NCBI RefSeq assembly: GCF_042660285.1
Contig: NZ_JBHSTP010000003.1
Location: 1-64,000 of the forward strand
Origin: Luethyella okanaganae
GTDB lineage: Bacteria > Actinomycetota > Actinomycetes > Actinomycetales > Microbacteriaceae
Length of the DNA stretch: 64,000 nt
Reading direction: 5' to 3'
Positions 7,611 through 15,781 of the stretch are shown here, piece by piece. Below the pieces are notes generated by a model. The model was not told the DNA's origin. It ran no database searches and worked only from the letters and a program-made list of their open reading frames with translations. Made by a program: the position numbers and the translations under genes. Within the stretch, counting starts at the first letter, position 1. Each line of letters begins with the position of its first letter.

Positions 7611-8969
7611 TCAGTCCTTCCGGTAGGCCTCCCGGGCGAACGACGAGTACGGCGCGGGCTGCACGGTCGCCCGGATCTCGACCTGGCGGTGCGCCTCGAC
7701 GGCGGGCTTGCGTGAGTTGGGCTCCTCACCCCACACGACTGCGACCTCGGTGCCGGGCGCCGCATGCGTGGCGTCGATGCTCGCCAGCGACACGAACACC
7801 TGCTCGCCCGTGATGTAGCCGACATCGTGGGAGATGCCGACATCCTTCCCGCCGGCCAGCACACGGTCGACCTGATACACGCCATACCGTGCCTTGGGGA
7901 AGTCGATGTATTTCGCCGGCAGCCCCGGTTCCAGCAGCGATCGCTGGACCGCGGCCACGTCCTCGGGGCTCCACACCAGCGTGACCTTTGCGCGCACTGG
8001 CCCCGCAGCGTGTCGTTCGAGCGCCGCGCGGCCGATGAAGTCGTGGTCGAAGGCGACGCTGCGACCGTAGCCGAGGTCGTAGGGGGTGAGATAGTAGTCC
8101 TCGATGTCGTCAGAGGCGAAGCTGCCTGCAAGCGATCCGGCGCGGGCCGCCGGTAGCCACCTGAGGTAGTCGGCCATGCCTTCGCCCGTGAAGATCGCTG
8201 GCAGGGGTGATGGCACCCACGCAGATTCGAGGTTCGCCGACGAGTACGCCTTCGAGCCGATGAGCGCGAGATCGAGACCATCGCCGGCGGCGATCAGCGC
8301 GCTTCGCACCCGCTCTCCCTCCTCCCACGGTCCGAACAGCTCGAAGCCGGGCTGCCCGGCCATGCCGTGGCGCAACGAACGCACCTCGAGCCCATCGATC
8401 GTGAAGGTCGTCATGTGGAAGAACCTCGTCGGCGGCACTGGAACGCCTGTGACCTTCTCCATCAGGGTGAGGGCGTTCTTGCCCTGAAGCTCGTAGCGAT
8501 ACAGCGTGGGGTTCTCGCCGGGGGCGCGCATGAGCGAGTTCGCGTCGCGCTCGAAGGTCACATCGTAGTCGCCGGTCTCGCCGATGTACTGCACCCAGTC
8601 GAGCACCATGAACCACCCGACGAGGTCGAACGAGTCCTCTGCGAGATGGAACAGGATGGCATCCCCGATGAGATACCCTTCGTGGTTGACCGCCACGAAC
8701 TGCTTGGCGTTGTCGACCTGAAAGTTCGCGAAGCTGTTCACGCCGATGTCGCTCAGGAGTCTCAGGGCGTCGGGACCCGAGATGAACAGGTCGGTCATGT
8801 GGTGGGACTGGTCGAGCAGGGCGACGGAGTCGCGCCAGGCGCGCTGCTCAGAGCGCCAGTTCGTGAACTCGGGAGTGACCGGGAAGATCGTCGGACGCGC
8901 CTGGGCGTTGCGCAGCAGCTCGACAGGGCCTCCCACGCGGGAGATGGCCTGGAAGACGGACTCGGGCAT
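7611..8969 (-). CDS. LigM/DesA-family tetrahydrofolate-dependent aryl O-demethylase (paralogue 1)
   Basis: This 452-residue protein is of the GcvT/aminomethyltransferase fold, colinear with the second copy at 10187-11587 and with LigM of Sphingobium as remembered: PEFTNWRSEQRAWRDSVALLDQ, HHMTDLFISGPDALRLLSD, SLRHGMAGQPGFELFGPW, YSSANLESAWVPSPLPAIF. LigM and DesA move the methyl of vanillate, 3-O-methylgallate or syringate to THF. The Tyr important in LigM is kept (Y242 in SKAYSSANLES). The Arg that sits in VGRAPGANW of the other copy is a Trp here (VGWFMVLDW, W119), so the two copies probably differ in substrate. The start has AAGGAG seven to eight bases upstream. The gene diverges from the LysR gene. 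Confidence 0.88.
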   Translation of the reverse strand: MPESVFQAISRVGGPVELLRNAQARPTIFPVTPEFTNWRSEQRAWRDSVALLDQSHHMTDLFISGPDALRLLSDIGVNSFANFQVDNAKQFVAVNHEGYLIGDAILFHLAEDSFDLVGWFMVLDWVQYIGETGDYDVTFERDANSLMRAPGENPTLYRYELQGKNALTLMEKVTGVPVPPTRFFHMTTFTIDGLEVRSLRHGMAGQPGFELFGPWEEGERVRSALIAAGDGLDLALIGSKAYSSANLESAWVPSPLPAIFTGEGMADYLRWLPAARAGSLAGSFASDDIEDYYLTPYDLGYGRSVAFDHDFIGRAALERHAAGPVRAKVTLVWSPEDVAAVQRSLLEPGLPAKYIDFPKARYGVYQVDRVLAGGKDVGISHDVGYITGEQVFVSLASIDATHAAPGTEVAVVWGEEPNSRKPAVEAHRQVEIRATVQPAPYSSFAREAYRKD

Positions 8970-9054
8970 CGTGAACTCCTTCGTTCGATCACGGTGGATG
9001 CGGCAGCATCCGGTCTCATGTTAGTAACACAGGCATATTGCGGGACCGTATGGG

Positions 9055-9071
9055 CATAACCTCTGCTTATG
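9055..9071. promoter_or_regulatory. Candidate LysR-type box between demethylase 1 and the LysR gene
   Basis: CATAA-N7-TTATG is a perfect interrupted palindrome in the 149-base divergent gap. It has the T-N11-A spacing expected of LysR-type binding sites and lies 48 bases before the regulator start. Assignment to the adjacent regulator is inference. Confidence 0.45.
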
Positions 9072-9118
9072 GAGATCGAAGGATGTCTTAGCCTTCGCGC
9101 GGCTGGTCGGAGGCCGCG

Positions 9119-10051
9119 ATGGACCTGAACCTCGTCCGCGTCTTCGTCGCGATCTACGAGACACGTGGCCTGACGGCCGCGGCCTCGCGGCTCTATGTGA
9201 CGCAGCCGGCGGTGAGTCAGGCCCTCGGACGGCTGCGCCGCGAGCTGGACGATCCGCTGTTCCTGCGTGCGGGCCGCACAATGGAGCCGACGCCTCTGGC
9301 GGTGAGCGTGTTCCCCGGCTTCCGTGAGGCGATCGCGGGGATCGATCGCACGCTCGACGCCGTGCACGGGTTCGATCCGTCCGACTCGCGCAAGCTGTTC
9401 CGTGTCGCGCTGTCGGAGCTCGGCGAGATCGGCTGGCTTCCGGCGATCCTCCGTGCGGTGCGAGCCCGCGCGCCGCACATGCGTCTCGAGATCGTGCCGC
9501 TCGATGTCGGCGAGCTGCCCGATTGGCTCGCGCGCGGCACCGTCGACCTCGCGATCACGCCGGTCGCGCTTTCCGGCGCGTTCGACCGGGTGCTGCTGAA
9601 GTCGCAGGGCTATGGAGTCGCGCTGTCGGCCGCGAATCCGCTCGCCGACCGAGCGTTCGACCTCGACGCCTACCTCGACGCAGCACATGTCACGGTGGCG
9701 AGCGACTCCGGGGCACCGATGCTCGCGGCCGCGCAGCGGCGCGCCGGAGCGGAGATCGAAGCGCAGGTGGCCGTGCGGCACTTCGCGACGCTTCCGCCGC
9801 TCCTGTCGGCGAGTCGAGAACTCATCGCAACGGTGCCCGACACCATCGCGGCCGGGTGGGCGGGGACCTGGCCGCTCGTCGTGCGCGAACTGCCGTTCGA
9901 GATGGCCGAGATCGAGTTGTGCCTCTACCGTCGTGCGACGACCCAACAGACGGCAGCACTCGACTGGCTCTACGCGACCGTGGCCCGCGCGGTGCAGGGC
10001 TCCTCCGGGCAGTTCTTCGTCATCCACGGCGACGGTTCGGCACCGGCCTGA
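9119..10051 (+). CDS. LysR-family transcriptional regulator
   Basis: This 310-residue regulator has the standard LysR layout: an N-terminal HTH (MDLNLVRVFVAIYETRGLTA, then ASRLYVTQPAVSQALGRLRR) followed by a type-2 periplasmic-like effector domain (VALSELGEIGWLPAIL and onward). GGAGG sits five bases before ATG 9119. It diverges from O-demethylase 1 and converges on O-demethylase 2, so it probably activates one or both in response to an aromatic acid. The gap upstream holds a CATAA-N7-TTATG box. Confidence 0.92.
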   Translation: MDLNLVRVFVAIYETRGLTAAASRLYVTQPAVSQALGRLRRELDDPLFLRAGRTMEPTPLAVSVFPGFREAIAGIDRTLDAVHGFDPSDSRKLFRVALSELGEIGWLPAILRAVRARAPHMRLEIVPLDVGELPDWLARGTVDLAITPVALSGAFDRVLLKSQGYGVALSAANPLADRAFDLDAYLDAAHVTVASDSGAPMLAAAQRRAGAEIEAQVAVRHFATLPPLLSASRELIATVPDTIAAGWAGTWPLVVRELPFEMAEIELCLYRRATTQQTAALDWLYATVARAVQGSSGQFFVIHGDGSAPA

Positions 10052-10186
10052 ACCCCGACGGTCCGAGCGCGGCGCCTCGGGCCCGTGACGCCCGTCGCTG
10101 GAGCGTCCCAGACCTTCGGAACCGGTGACACCCGCCGCGATGCGTGCGGGTCCCGCTAGAACCGGCTGAACCCGGTTTCGGCCGTC

Positions 10187-11587
10187 TCAGGCGCCGCCGG
10201 TCCTCCATCCGCCGTGGTACGTGTTGCGTGCCGTCACGGCGTACGGCACCGGGCTCACGATCGCGCGCACCGCCAGTTGCTCGTGCGGCTCGACCGTCGC
10301 TTTCCGCGATCCGCCGCCCGGTTCACCCCAGACGACCTTTAGCTCGGTGCCGATCGGCACGTCGTGGTCGACCGTCGCCAACGAGAGGCCGCGTCTCTCG
10401 TTGGCCGTGACACCCGTGAACAACGAGAGCCCGACGACGGTCCCGTCGGCGTCGACGACCGAGTCGTAGTTCGACGAACCGTAGTTGGCGTTCGGCAGGT
10501 CGAAGAACTGGTAGCCGAAGCCATCACGGTCGATCACCGAGGTGAGCAGCTTCGCGAGGTCTTCGTCGTTCCAGGCGAGCGTGACCTTCTTGCGCTGGGT
10601 CGCCGGGTCGATCTTCTCGAGCGCGTCGCGGCCGACGAAGTCGTGGTCGAACTTCACGAACGAGCCATAGCCGAGCTCCCAGGGGTTGAGGTAGTAGTCC
10701 TCGATGTTCTCGGACACGAACGAGCCGGCGAGGGCGTTGATCGCCTCGTAGCTCGTGGCAGGCAGCCACTCGCGGTAGGCACGCTCTGCCTCGCTCGTGT
10801 AGATCGCGGGGAGCGGAGAGGGGATCCAGCCCGACTCCAGGGTGTTCGACGAGTAGGCACGTGAACCGCACGGTTCGAGGCCGAACTCGCGCCCGGCCTC
10901 GAGCACGGCGTCGCGGATCTTGCCGTGCTGCTCGTATGGACCCCAGATCTCGAGGCCAGGCGCGCCGGCCATGCCATGCCGGAGGGTGCGCACCTGCTCG
11001 CCTGCGATCGTCAGCTCGCCCATGTGGAAGAACCGCACCTGCTCGACTGGACCTCCCGCGAGCTTCTCGATGATCGGCCAGGCTGCCGGCCCCTGAATCT
11101 GGAACCTGTAGTACTCGCGGTGCACGGCCTGCCCGTAGGGGCGCGACGGAGAGCGGTCGTCGTAGCGCACCTCAACGTCGTACCCGCCTGTCTCGGCGTG
11201 GAACTGCAGCCAGTTCGCTCCGGGGGCGCGTCCGACATAGACGTAGTCGTGCTCCGCCTCGTGGAACAGGATGCCGTCACCGATCACGCCGCCGTTGGAG
11301 GCGGTCGGCACGAACTGCTTCGCGGTGTTCACCGGGAAGTTGGCGAAGCTGTTGATACCGGTGTCGTTCAGCAGCTTCAGTGCGTCCGGACCCGACACGA
11401 AGAGGTTCACCATGTGGTGCGTCTGGTCATACAACACAGCGGTGCTGCGCCACGCCTTCTGCTCGCGACGCCAGTTGGTGAACTCGGCCGGCACGACGGG
11501 GTAGATATATGTTCCGAGCTGCGAATCACGCAGCATCCTGACCGTGTCGCCCTTCTCGTCCAGCAGCTCTTGCAGGTTGTTCGCCAT
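10187..11587 (-). CDS. LigM-like tetrahydrofolate-dependent vanillate/3-O-methylgallate O-demethylase (paralogue 2)
   Basis: This 466-residue protein matches LigM of Sphingobium (about 470 residues) over its full length, as far as I recall that sequence: YIYPVVPAEFTNWRREQ, YDQTHHMVNLFVSGPDALK, YVGRAPGANWLQFHAETGGY, RTLRHGMAGAPGLEIWGPYE, GSRAYSSNTLESGWIPSPL and SPVPYAVTARNTYHGGW at the end. R120 and Y245 align with Arg122 and Tyr247, reported as functionally important in LigM. The enzyme transfers the aryl methyl group to THF, giving 5-methyl-THF and a catechol-type diol. ATG 11587 has GAAGGAAG just upstream. A longer open frame continues to 12013 but looks non-coding. Of the two paralogues this is the more canonical. 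Confidence 0.92.
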   Translation of the reverse strand: MANNLQELLDEKGDTVRMLRDSQLGTYIYPVVPAEFTNWRREQKAWRSTAVLYDQTHHMVNLFVSGPDALKLLNDTGINSFANFPVNTAKQFVPTASNGGVIGDGILFHEAEHDYVYVGRAPGANWLQFHAETGGYDVEVRYDDRSPSRPYGQAVHREYYRFQIQGPAAWPIIEKLAGGPVEQVRFFHMGELTIAGEQVRTLRHGMAGAPGLEIWGPYEQHGKIRDAVLEAGREFGLEPCGSRAYSSNTLESGWIPSPLPAIYTSEAERAYREWLPATSYEAINALAGSFVSENIEDYYLNPWELGYGSFVKFDHDFVGRDALEKIDPATQRKKVTLAWNDEDLAKLLTSVIDRDGFGYQFFDLPNANYGSSNYDSVVDADGTVVGLSLFTGVTANERRGLSLATVDHDVPIGTELKVVWGEPGGGSRKATVEPHEQLAVRAIVSPVPYAVTARNTYHGGWRTGGA

Positions 11588-11669
11588 GGTTCTTCCTTCT
11601 CTCGGGGTGGTGCGATGGGCGGCCACGCGTGCCTGGCCCCTCAGTTCTTGTGGTCGTCTCTTGTGGTCG

Positions 11670-11927
11670 TCACTTGCGTCTTGCTTGCGGGTCTCTCGTG
11701 CGTGTGACCAGGGGTCGCGGTGCACCCACGGGAGCCGTCTCCCCGCCAACGCGGCAGTTCGGGATCGCGGCCGTTGTTCTCGGCGGGACGCGAGGATCGT
11801 GTCGTCGGTGGGCCGACTGTCGTGACGGTGAGAGCGATCCGCGTCTCGCGGCAGCCGACGGGGAGGGAGTGCGGTCGGCGGTGCCTCCCGGCGATTCCAC
11901 CGCACGCGATACCGAGGCATCCGACAT
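11670..11927 (-). CDS. Possible small ORF in the leader of O-demethylase 2
   Basis: This 85-codon frame starts at an ATG with AAGGAG six bases upstream (MSDASVSRAVESPGGTADRT). The rest is Arg/Pro-rich and resembles no family, and may be a truncated or frame-broken remnant: a convincing start followed by sequence of non-coding character. It lies 82 bases upstream of the O-demethylase gene in the same direction, so it could also be a leader peptide. The 11,588-12,125 gap holds nothing else that looks like a gene. Confidence 0.25.
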   Translation of the reverse strand: MSDASVSRAVESPGGTADRTPSPSAAARRGSLSPSRQSAHRRHDPRVPPRTTAAIPNCRVGGETAPVGAPRPLVTRTRDPQARRK

Positions 11928-12000
11928 CGAGACTCCTTCGTCATTCGTTCCGAAGAGCGCGCGATCCATCGCTGGGAAGGATCCGCACGTTTCGTCGCCA

Positions 12001-12018
12001 AGATTGTATCCATAATCT
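12001..12018. promoter_or_regulatory. Palindrome over the putative promoter of O-demethylase 2 / gal-type operon
   Basis: AGATTGTATCCATAATCT has AGATT/AATCT arms around an eight-base centre. On the minus strand it contains a plausible -10 (TACAAT). The core ATTGTATCCATAAT resembles ATTGGATCCAAT, the operator known for Caulobacter VanR, a GntR-family vanillate repressor. It lies in the divergent gap between O-demethylase 2 and the hydratase operon, so it could control both. Confidence 0.4.
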
Positions 12019-12125
12019 TGACCAGAGCACCAGGGTTGTGGTTCGCTGAGGGATATCGGGATGCACCGCGCCCTCGATGACGAGCCGTACGCTCCCCGAT
12101 TCACGGGACCGAGACAGGAGGACCC

Positions 12126-12878
12126 ATGACCGAGACCGTGCCGACGCTTCTGGTCGTCAGCGCCCATGCCGGCGACTTCGTGTGGCGCGCGGGTGGTGCC
12201 ATCGCCGCCGCCACGATGCGCGGGGAGCGCGCCGTCGTGGTGTGCCTTTCGTACGGTGAGCGGGGAGAGTCGGCGAGCCAGTGGCTGCAGGGCAAGCCGC
12301 TGGCCGAGATCAAGGCCATCCGACGGCAGGAGGCGGAGGCCGCGGCCACGGCGCTGGGTGCCGAGGTCGAGTTCCTCGACCTCGGCGACTACCCTCTGCT
12401 CGAGACCCCCGAAGCAGTCGAGAAGCTGGTGGGGGTCTTCCGTCGTGTGCAGCCGACGGTGGTTCTGACGCATCCGCTCGCCGACCCGTACAACGGCGAC
12501 CATCCCGCCGCGGCGCGCATGGCGCTGCAGGCCCGCATCCTCGCACAGGCGATCGGGGTCGCCGTCGATGGCCGGTTCCCGACCACGGACGAGATCATCG
12601 GCGCCCCGCCCGTGTTCTTCTTCGAACCGCACCAGCCAGAGCAGAGCGACTTCAAGCCGAACGTGCTGCTCGATGTCACCACGGCGTTTCCGTTGAAGCA
12701 GAAGGCGATGGAGTGTCTGCCCGCTCAGAAGCACATGTGGGAGTACTACACGCAGCTCGCCATCCGCCGAGGCGTTCAGGTCAAGCGCAACGCCGGCCCG
12801 AACCTCGGGCTGCCCGTCGACACGAGGGGCGAGGCCTATATGCGCTACTACCCGCAGGTCACGGACGTGCTGGAGTGA
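12126..12878 (+). CDS. galB: 4-oxalomesaconate hydratase-like protein (GalB type, PIG-L/LmbE fold)
   Basis: This 250-residue PIG-L/LmbE-fold protein carries the modified metal motif seen in GalB-type hydratases (SAHAGDFVWRAGGAI, H14 and D17) in place of the AHPDD of deacetylases. Further landmarks are TRGEAYMRYY at the C-terminus and THPLADPYNGDHPAA. GalB of Pseudomonas putida hydrates 4-oxalomesaconate to 4-carboxy-4-hydroxy-2-oxoadipate in gallate catabolism. The downstream genes encode the aldolase and tautomerase of the same pathway, which makes this assignment strong. An AGGAGGA ribosome site precedes the ATG. It is the first gene of an operon with a four-base or tighter junction to the next. 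Confidence 0.85.
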   Translation: MTETVPTLLVVSAHAGDFVWRAGGAIAAATMRGERAVVVCLSYGERGESASQWLQGKPLAEIKAIRRQEAEAAATALGAEVEFLDLGDYPLLETPEAVEKLVGVFRRVQPTVVLTHPLADPYNGDHPAAARMALQARILAQAIGVAVDGRFPTTDEIIGAPPVFFFEPHQPEQSDFKPNVLLDVTTAFPLKQKAMECLPAQKHMWEYYTQLAIRRGVQVKRNAGPNLGLPVDTRGEAYMRYYPQVTDVLE

Positions 12879-12880
12879 GC

Positions 12881-13585
12881 ATGGGACACGTCATCGTCAC
12901 CGACATCGAGCGCGCGGATGCCGCGACCATCGATGCGCTCGCAGCCCACGGCGTCGCGACGGTGCACGAGGCGTTGGGCCGCACAGGACTCGCGGGAGTC
13001 TCGCTGCGGCCGATTCAAGACGGCACGCGCATCGGCGGCTCCGCTGTGACCGTGCTGAACTGGCCCGGCGACAACCTGATGATCCACGCGGCTGTCGAGC
13101 AGTGCCGGGCCGGAGACGTGCTCGTCGTCACGACCGTCTCACCGTCGCTCGACGGTTCGTTCGGCGAGCTGTTCGCCACCGCGCTGCAGCACCGCGGCGT
13201 GCGCGGCCTCGTCACGACGGGCGGAGTGCGGGACGTCGCCGACCTCAGGTCGATGGGCTTTCCCGTCTGGTCGGGTGCGGTCAACGCGCAGGGCACGGTC
13301 AAGGCGACGCCCGGCTCGGTGAACGTGCCGATCGTGGTCGGCGGAACCATCGTGCGGCCCGGTGACGTCATCGTGGCCGACGACGATGGTGTGCTGTGCG
13401 TGCCACGTGAGGAGGCCCCATCGGCGCTCGCCGCCTCCGATGCGCGCCTCGAGAAGGAGGCTGCGTCGCGCGTCGCCTATCGGAACGGCGAGCTGAGCCT
13501 CGTCCGCAACGGCTTGCGCGAAGTGCTCGCGGACCTGGGCGTCAGCTACATCACGCAGGCGGAATACGACAATGGCAGGCACTGA
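12881..13585 (+). CDS. 4-carboxy-4-hydroxy-2-oxoadipate aldolase-like protein (GalC/LigK type, RraA fold)
   Basis: This 234-residue protein has the RraA/HMG-CHA aldolase fold. The hallmark GGVRDVADLRSMGFPVW supplies the conserved Arg-Asp pair (R117, D118) that binds pyruvate and metal, and IVADDDGVLCVP is the second family signature. LigK/GalC aldolases split 4-carboxy-4-hydroxy-2-oxoadipate into pyruvate and oxaloacetate. ATG 12881 has GGAG five bases upstream; a GTG at 12875 that overlaps the previous stop (GTGA) is an alternative. The gene end overlaps the start of the tautomerase gene by 14 bases, so the three genes are coupled. Confidence 0.87.
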   Translation: MGHVIVTDIERADAATIDALAAHGVATVHEALGRTGLAGVSLRPIQDGTRIGGSAVTVLNWPGDNLMIHAAVEQCRAGDVLVVTTVSPSLDGSFGELFATALQHRGVRGLVTTGGVRDVADLRSMGFPVWSGAVNAQGTVKATPGSVNVPIVVGGTIVRPGDVIVADDDGVLCVPREEAPSALAASDARLEKEAASRVAYRNGELSLVRNGLREVLADLGVSYITQAEYDNGRH

Positions 13586-14669
13586 CGGCATCCGCTGCCT
13601 GCTGATGCGGGGAGGCACGTCGAAAGGGGCGTACTTCCTCGCCTCCGAGCTGCCAGCCGACCCGGCCGAGCGAGACGAGCTGCTGCTACGCATCATGGGC
13701 ACTCCAGACCCGCGGCAGATCGACGGGCTCGGAGGCGCGCATCCGCTCACGAGCAAGGTCGCCGTGGTGTCGCCTTCGACGGGTGGCGTGTCCTGCGCGG
13801 GCGGGGGCATCGATGTCGACTACCTGTTCCTGCAGCTCGGCGTCGACCAGGCGTTCGTCACCGACAAGCAGAACTGCGGCAACATCCTCGCCGGGATCGG
13901 ACCGTTCGCGGTCGAGCGCGGCCTCGTCGCGGCGCTCGACGACCGCACCAGCGTCCGCATCCGCATGGTCAACACCGACTCGGTCGCCACGGCCACATTC
14001 GCGACGCCAGGCGGTTTCGTCGACTACGACGGTGGTCTCGCGATCGATGGAGTCCCGGGCACGGCAGGCGCTGTCTCCCTCGACTTCGAGGGCACGGCCG
14101 GCTCGTCGACCGGCGCGCTGTTCCCGACGGGCCGCCTCGTCGACGATGTCCTGGGCGTCCGGATCACCTGTGTCGACAACGGCATGCCGAGCGTGCTTCT
14201 TCGCGCTGGCGACCTCGGGATGACCGGCGATGAGTCGCCGGCGACCCTCGAGGCCGATACGACGCTGAAGACCGAGCTCGAGCGCATCCGCTTCGCGGCC
14301 GCCGCGCTCATGGGCATGGGGGACGTCTCTGACGCGACCGTGCCGAAGATGGTGCTGCTGTCGGAGCCCCGCGAGGGCGGAGCGATCTCGACGCGCAGCT
14401 TCATCCCGCACCGGGTGCACACCTCGATCGGGGTGCTGGGGGCGCTCACGGTGGCGGCCGGAGTCATCCCGGAGGGAGCGATCGGACACGACCTCGCCGA
14501 CCTCCCCGCCTCTGGCGCGCCGTTCGTCATCGAGCACCCGACGGGCCACTTCGATGTGGATGTCGGGGTCCGGGCGTCCGGTGGCTCGTTCATCGTCACC
14601 CGCTCGGCGGCCCTGCGCACCGCCCGCAAGATCTTCGACGGCCTGGTCTTTCCGAGACCGCGCATCTAG
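13572..14669 (+). CDS. galD: 4-oxalomesaconate tautomerase-like protein (GalD type, PrpF family)
   Basis: This 365-residue PrpF-family isomerase has a double diaminopimelate-epimerase-like fold. CLLMRGGTSKGAYFLASELP is the diagnostic N-terminus, and K62 (LTSKVAVVSP) and C102 (KQNCGNILAGIGPFA) match the Lys and Cys known to matter in PrpF. GalD converts the keto form of 4-oxalomesaconate to the enol form before hydration. Its overlap with the aldolase gene and the GalB-like gene just upstream select this function over methylaconitate isomerisation, for which prpB/prpC/acnD neighbours would be expected. Confidence 0.87.
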   Translation: MAGTDGIRCLLMRGGTSKGAYFLASELPADPAERDELLLRIMGTPDPRQIDGLGGAHPLTSKVAVVSPSTGGVSCAGGGIDVDYLFLQLGVDQAFVTDKQNCGNILAGIGPFAVERGLVAALDDRTSVRIRMVNTDSVATATFATPGGFVDYDGGLAIDGVPGTAGAVSLDFEGTAGSSTGALFPTGRLVDDVLGVRITCVDNGMPSVLLRAGDLGMTGDESPATLEADTTLKTELERIRFAAAALMGMGDVSDATVPKMVLLSEPREGGAISTRSFIPHRVHTSIGVLGALTVAAGVIPEGAIGHDLADLPASGAPFVIEHPTGHFDVDVGVRASGGSFIVTRSAALRTARKIFDGLVFPRPRI

Positions 14670-14720
14670 CCGCACGACTTCATCCGCACCTCAGATCCGC
14701 ACCTCAGAGAGGACCCCACC

Positions 14721-15671
14721 ATGGCCGACCAGAACGCCTTCGACATCGCCCACATCGGCAGCGTCGAGCTGCTCACCGCAACCTTCGACAAGAGCCTGTG
14801 GTTCTTCCGCGAGCTGCTCGCCATGCGTGTTGTCGCCGAAGAGGGCGACTCGGTGTTCCTGCGATGCTGGGACGAGTACCAGCTCTACACGATCAAGCTC
14901 ACCGCGTCGGACAACGCGGGCGTCGGCCGCACGACGTTCCGCACGACGAGCCAGGAGGCTCTCGAGCGGCGGGTCGCGGCCGTGGAGCGGACGGGGCTCG
15001 GCGAGGGATGGGTCGACGGCGAGGTCGGCACCGGGCCGAGCTATATGTTCCGCGACCCCGACGGTCACTCGATGGCCCTCTACTACGAGACCGAACGCTA
15101 TGTCGCCACAGACGACAAGCCCGCACTGAAGAATCAGCCGTCCGCTTTTCCCGGGCGCGGTGTGAACGCGCGTCGCCTCGACCACATCAACTACCTCGCA
15201 AAGGACGTGGTGGCCAACGGCAGATTCATCGCCGAGGCGCTGGCGGGCCGCGAGAGCGAGCGTATCAAGCTCGATGACGGTGGCTATGCCGCGTGGTGGT
15301 TCCACTTCCAGAACAAGTCGTACGATGTCGTCTACTCCGACGACTGGACCCGGCACGGCAATCGTCTGCATCACATCGCGTTTGCCCCCGACACCCGGGA
15401 GGACATCCTCAAGGCGGCCGACATCTTCCTGGAGAACGGCATCCACATCGAGTCAGGGCCGCACAAGCATGCGATCAACCAGACCTTCTTCCTCTATGTG
15501 TGGGAGCCGGGCGGCAATCGCATCGAGTTCGCCAATGCCGGCGCGCGCCTGCTCCTCGATCCCGACTCGCCGGTCGTGGAGTGGACGCAGGAGGAGCGCA
15601 AGAAGGGTCAGGCCTGGGGCATGAAGACGATCGAGACCTTCCACACGCACGGCACGCCGATCGTGGAGTAG
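14721..15671 (+). CDS. Two-domain VOC-fold extradiol ring-cleavage dioxygenase
   Basis: This 316-residue protein has two vicinal-oxygen-chelate domains (about 5-125 and 150-275), the layout of type I extradiol dioxygenases such as BphC and catechol 2,3-dioxygenase. The second domain supplies a complete metal triad: H155 (RRLDHINYLAKDV), H218 (RLHHIAFAPDT) and E269 (GGNRIEFANAG). The first domain keeps only traces (DPDGHSMALYY). It ends an operon that makes 4-oxalomesaconate hydratase, aldolase and tautomerase, so the expected substrate is gallate or 3-O-methylgallate. Known enzymes for those substrates (LigAB, GalA, DesZ) have the unrelated LigB fold. The function is inferred from context; fold and metal site are seen in the sequence. 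A GAGAGGA ribosome site precedes the ATG. Confidence 0.85.
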   Translation: MADQNAFDIAHIGSVELLTATFDKSLWFFRELLAMRVVAEEGDSVFLRCWDEYQLYTIKLTASDNAGVGRTTFRTTSQEALERRVAAVERTGLGEGWVDGEVGTGPSYMFRDPDGHSMALYYETERYVATDDKPALKNQPSAFPGRGVNARRLDHINYLAKDVVANGRFIAEALAGRESERIKLDDGGYAAWWFHFQNKSYDVVYSDDWTRHGNRLHHIAFAPDTREDILKAADIFLENGIHIESGPHKHAINQTFFLYVWEPGGNRIEFANAGARLLLDPDSPVVEWTQEERKKGQAWGMKTIETFHTHGTPIVE

Positions 15672-15741
15672 TCGCTGGGGAGAGGCCAGGAAGGCCGAGC
15701 TACCGTTCCTGAGCCGCGCGACGGTCCGATCGGGTGTACTG

Positions 15742-15781
15742 GATCCGTCGATCCGTCGATCCGTCGATCCGTCGATCCGTC
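15742..15781. repeat. Tandem repeat, 5 x 8 bp
   Basis: Five perfect copies of GATCCGTC occupy the convergent gap between the dioxygenase and the MetE-like gene. Because GATC and partial dyads recur, single-strand hairpins are possible. No terminator with a T-tract was seen in the gap, and no gene. Confidence 0.9.

Noticed and set aside
10187..12013. A 608-residue version of O-demethylase 2
   Set aside because: The family begins at ATG 11587, which has a ribosome site; the added 142 residues are Arg-rich and non-coding in character.
13572..14669. 2-methylaconitate isomerase (prpF of the methylcitrate cycle)
   Set aside because: The family fits, but no prpB, prpC or acnD genes are near, while hydratase and aldolase genes of the 4-oxalomesaconate route are coupled to it.
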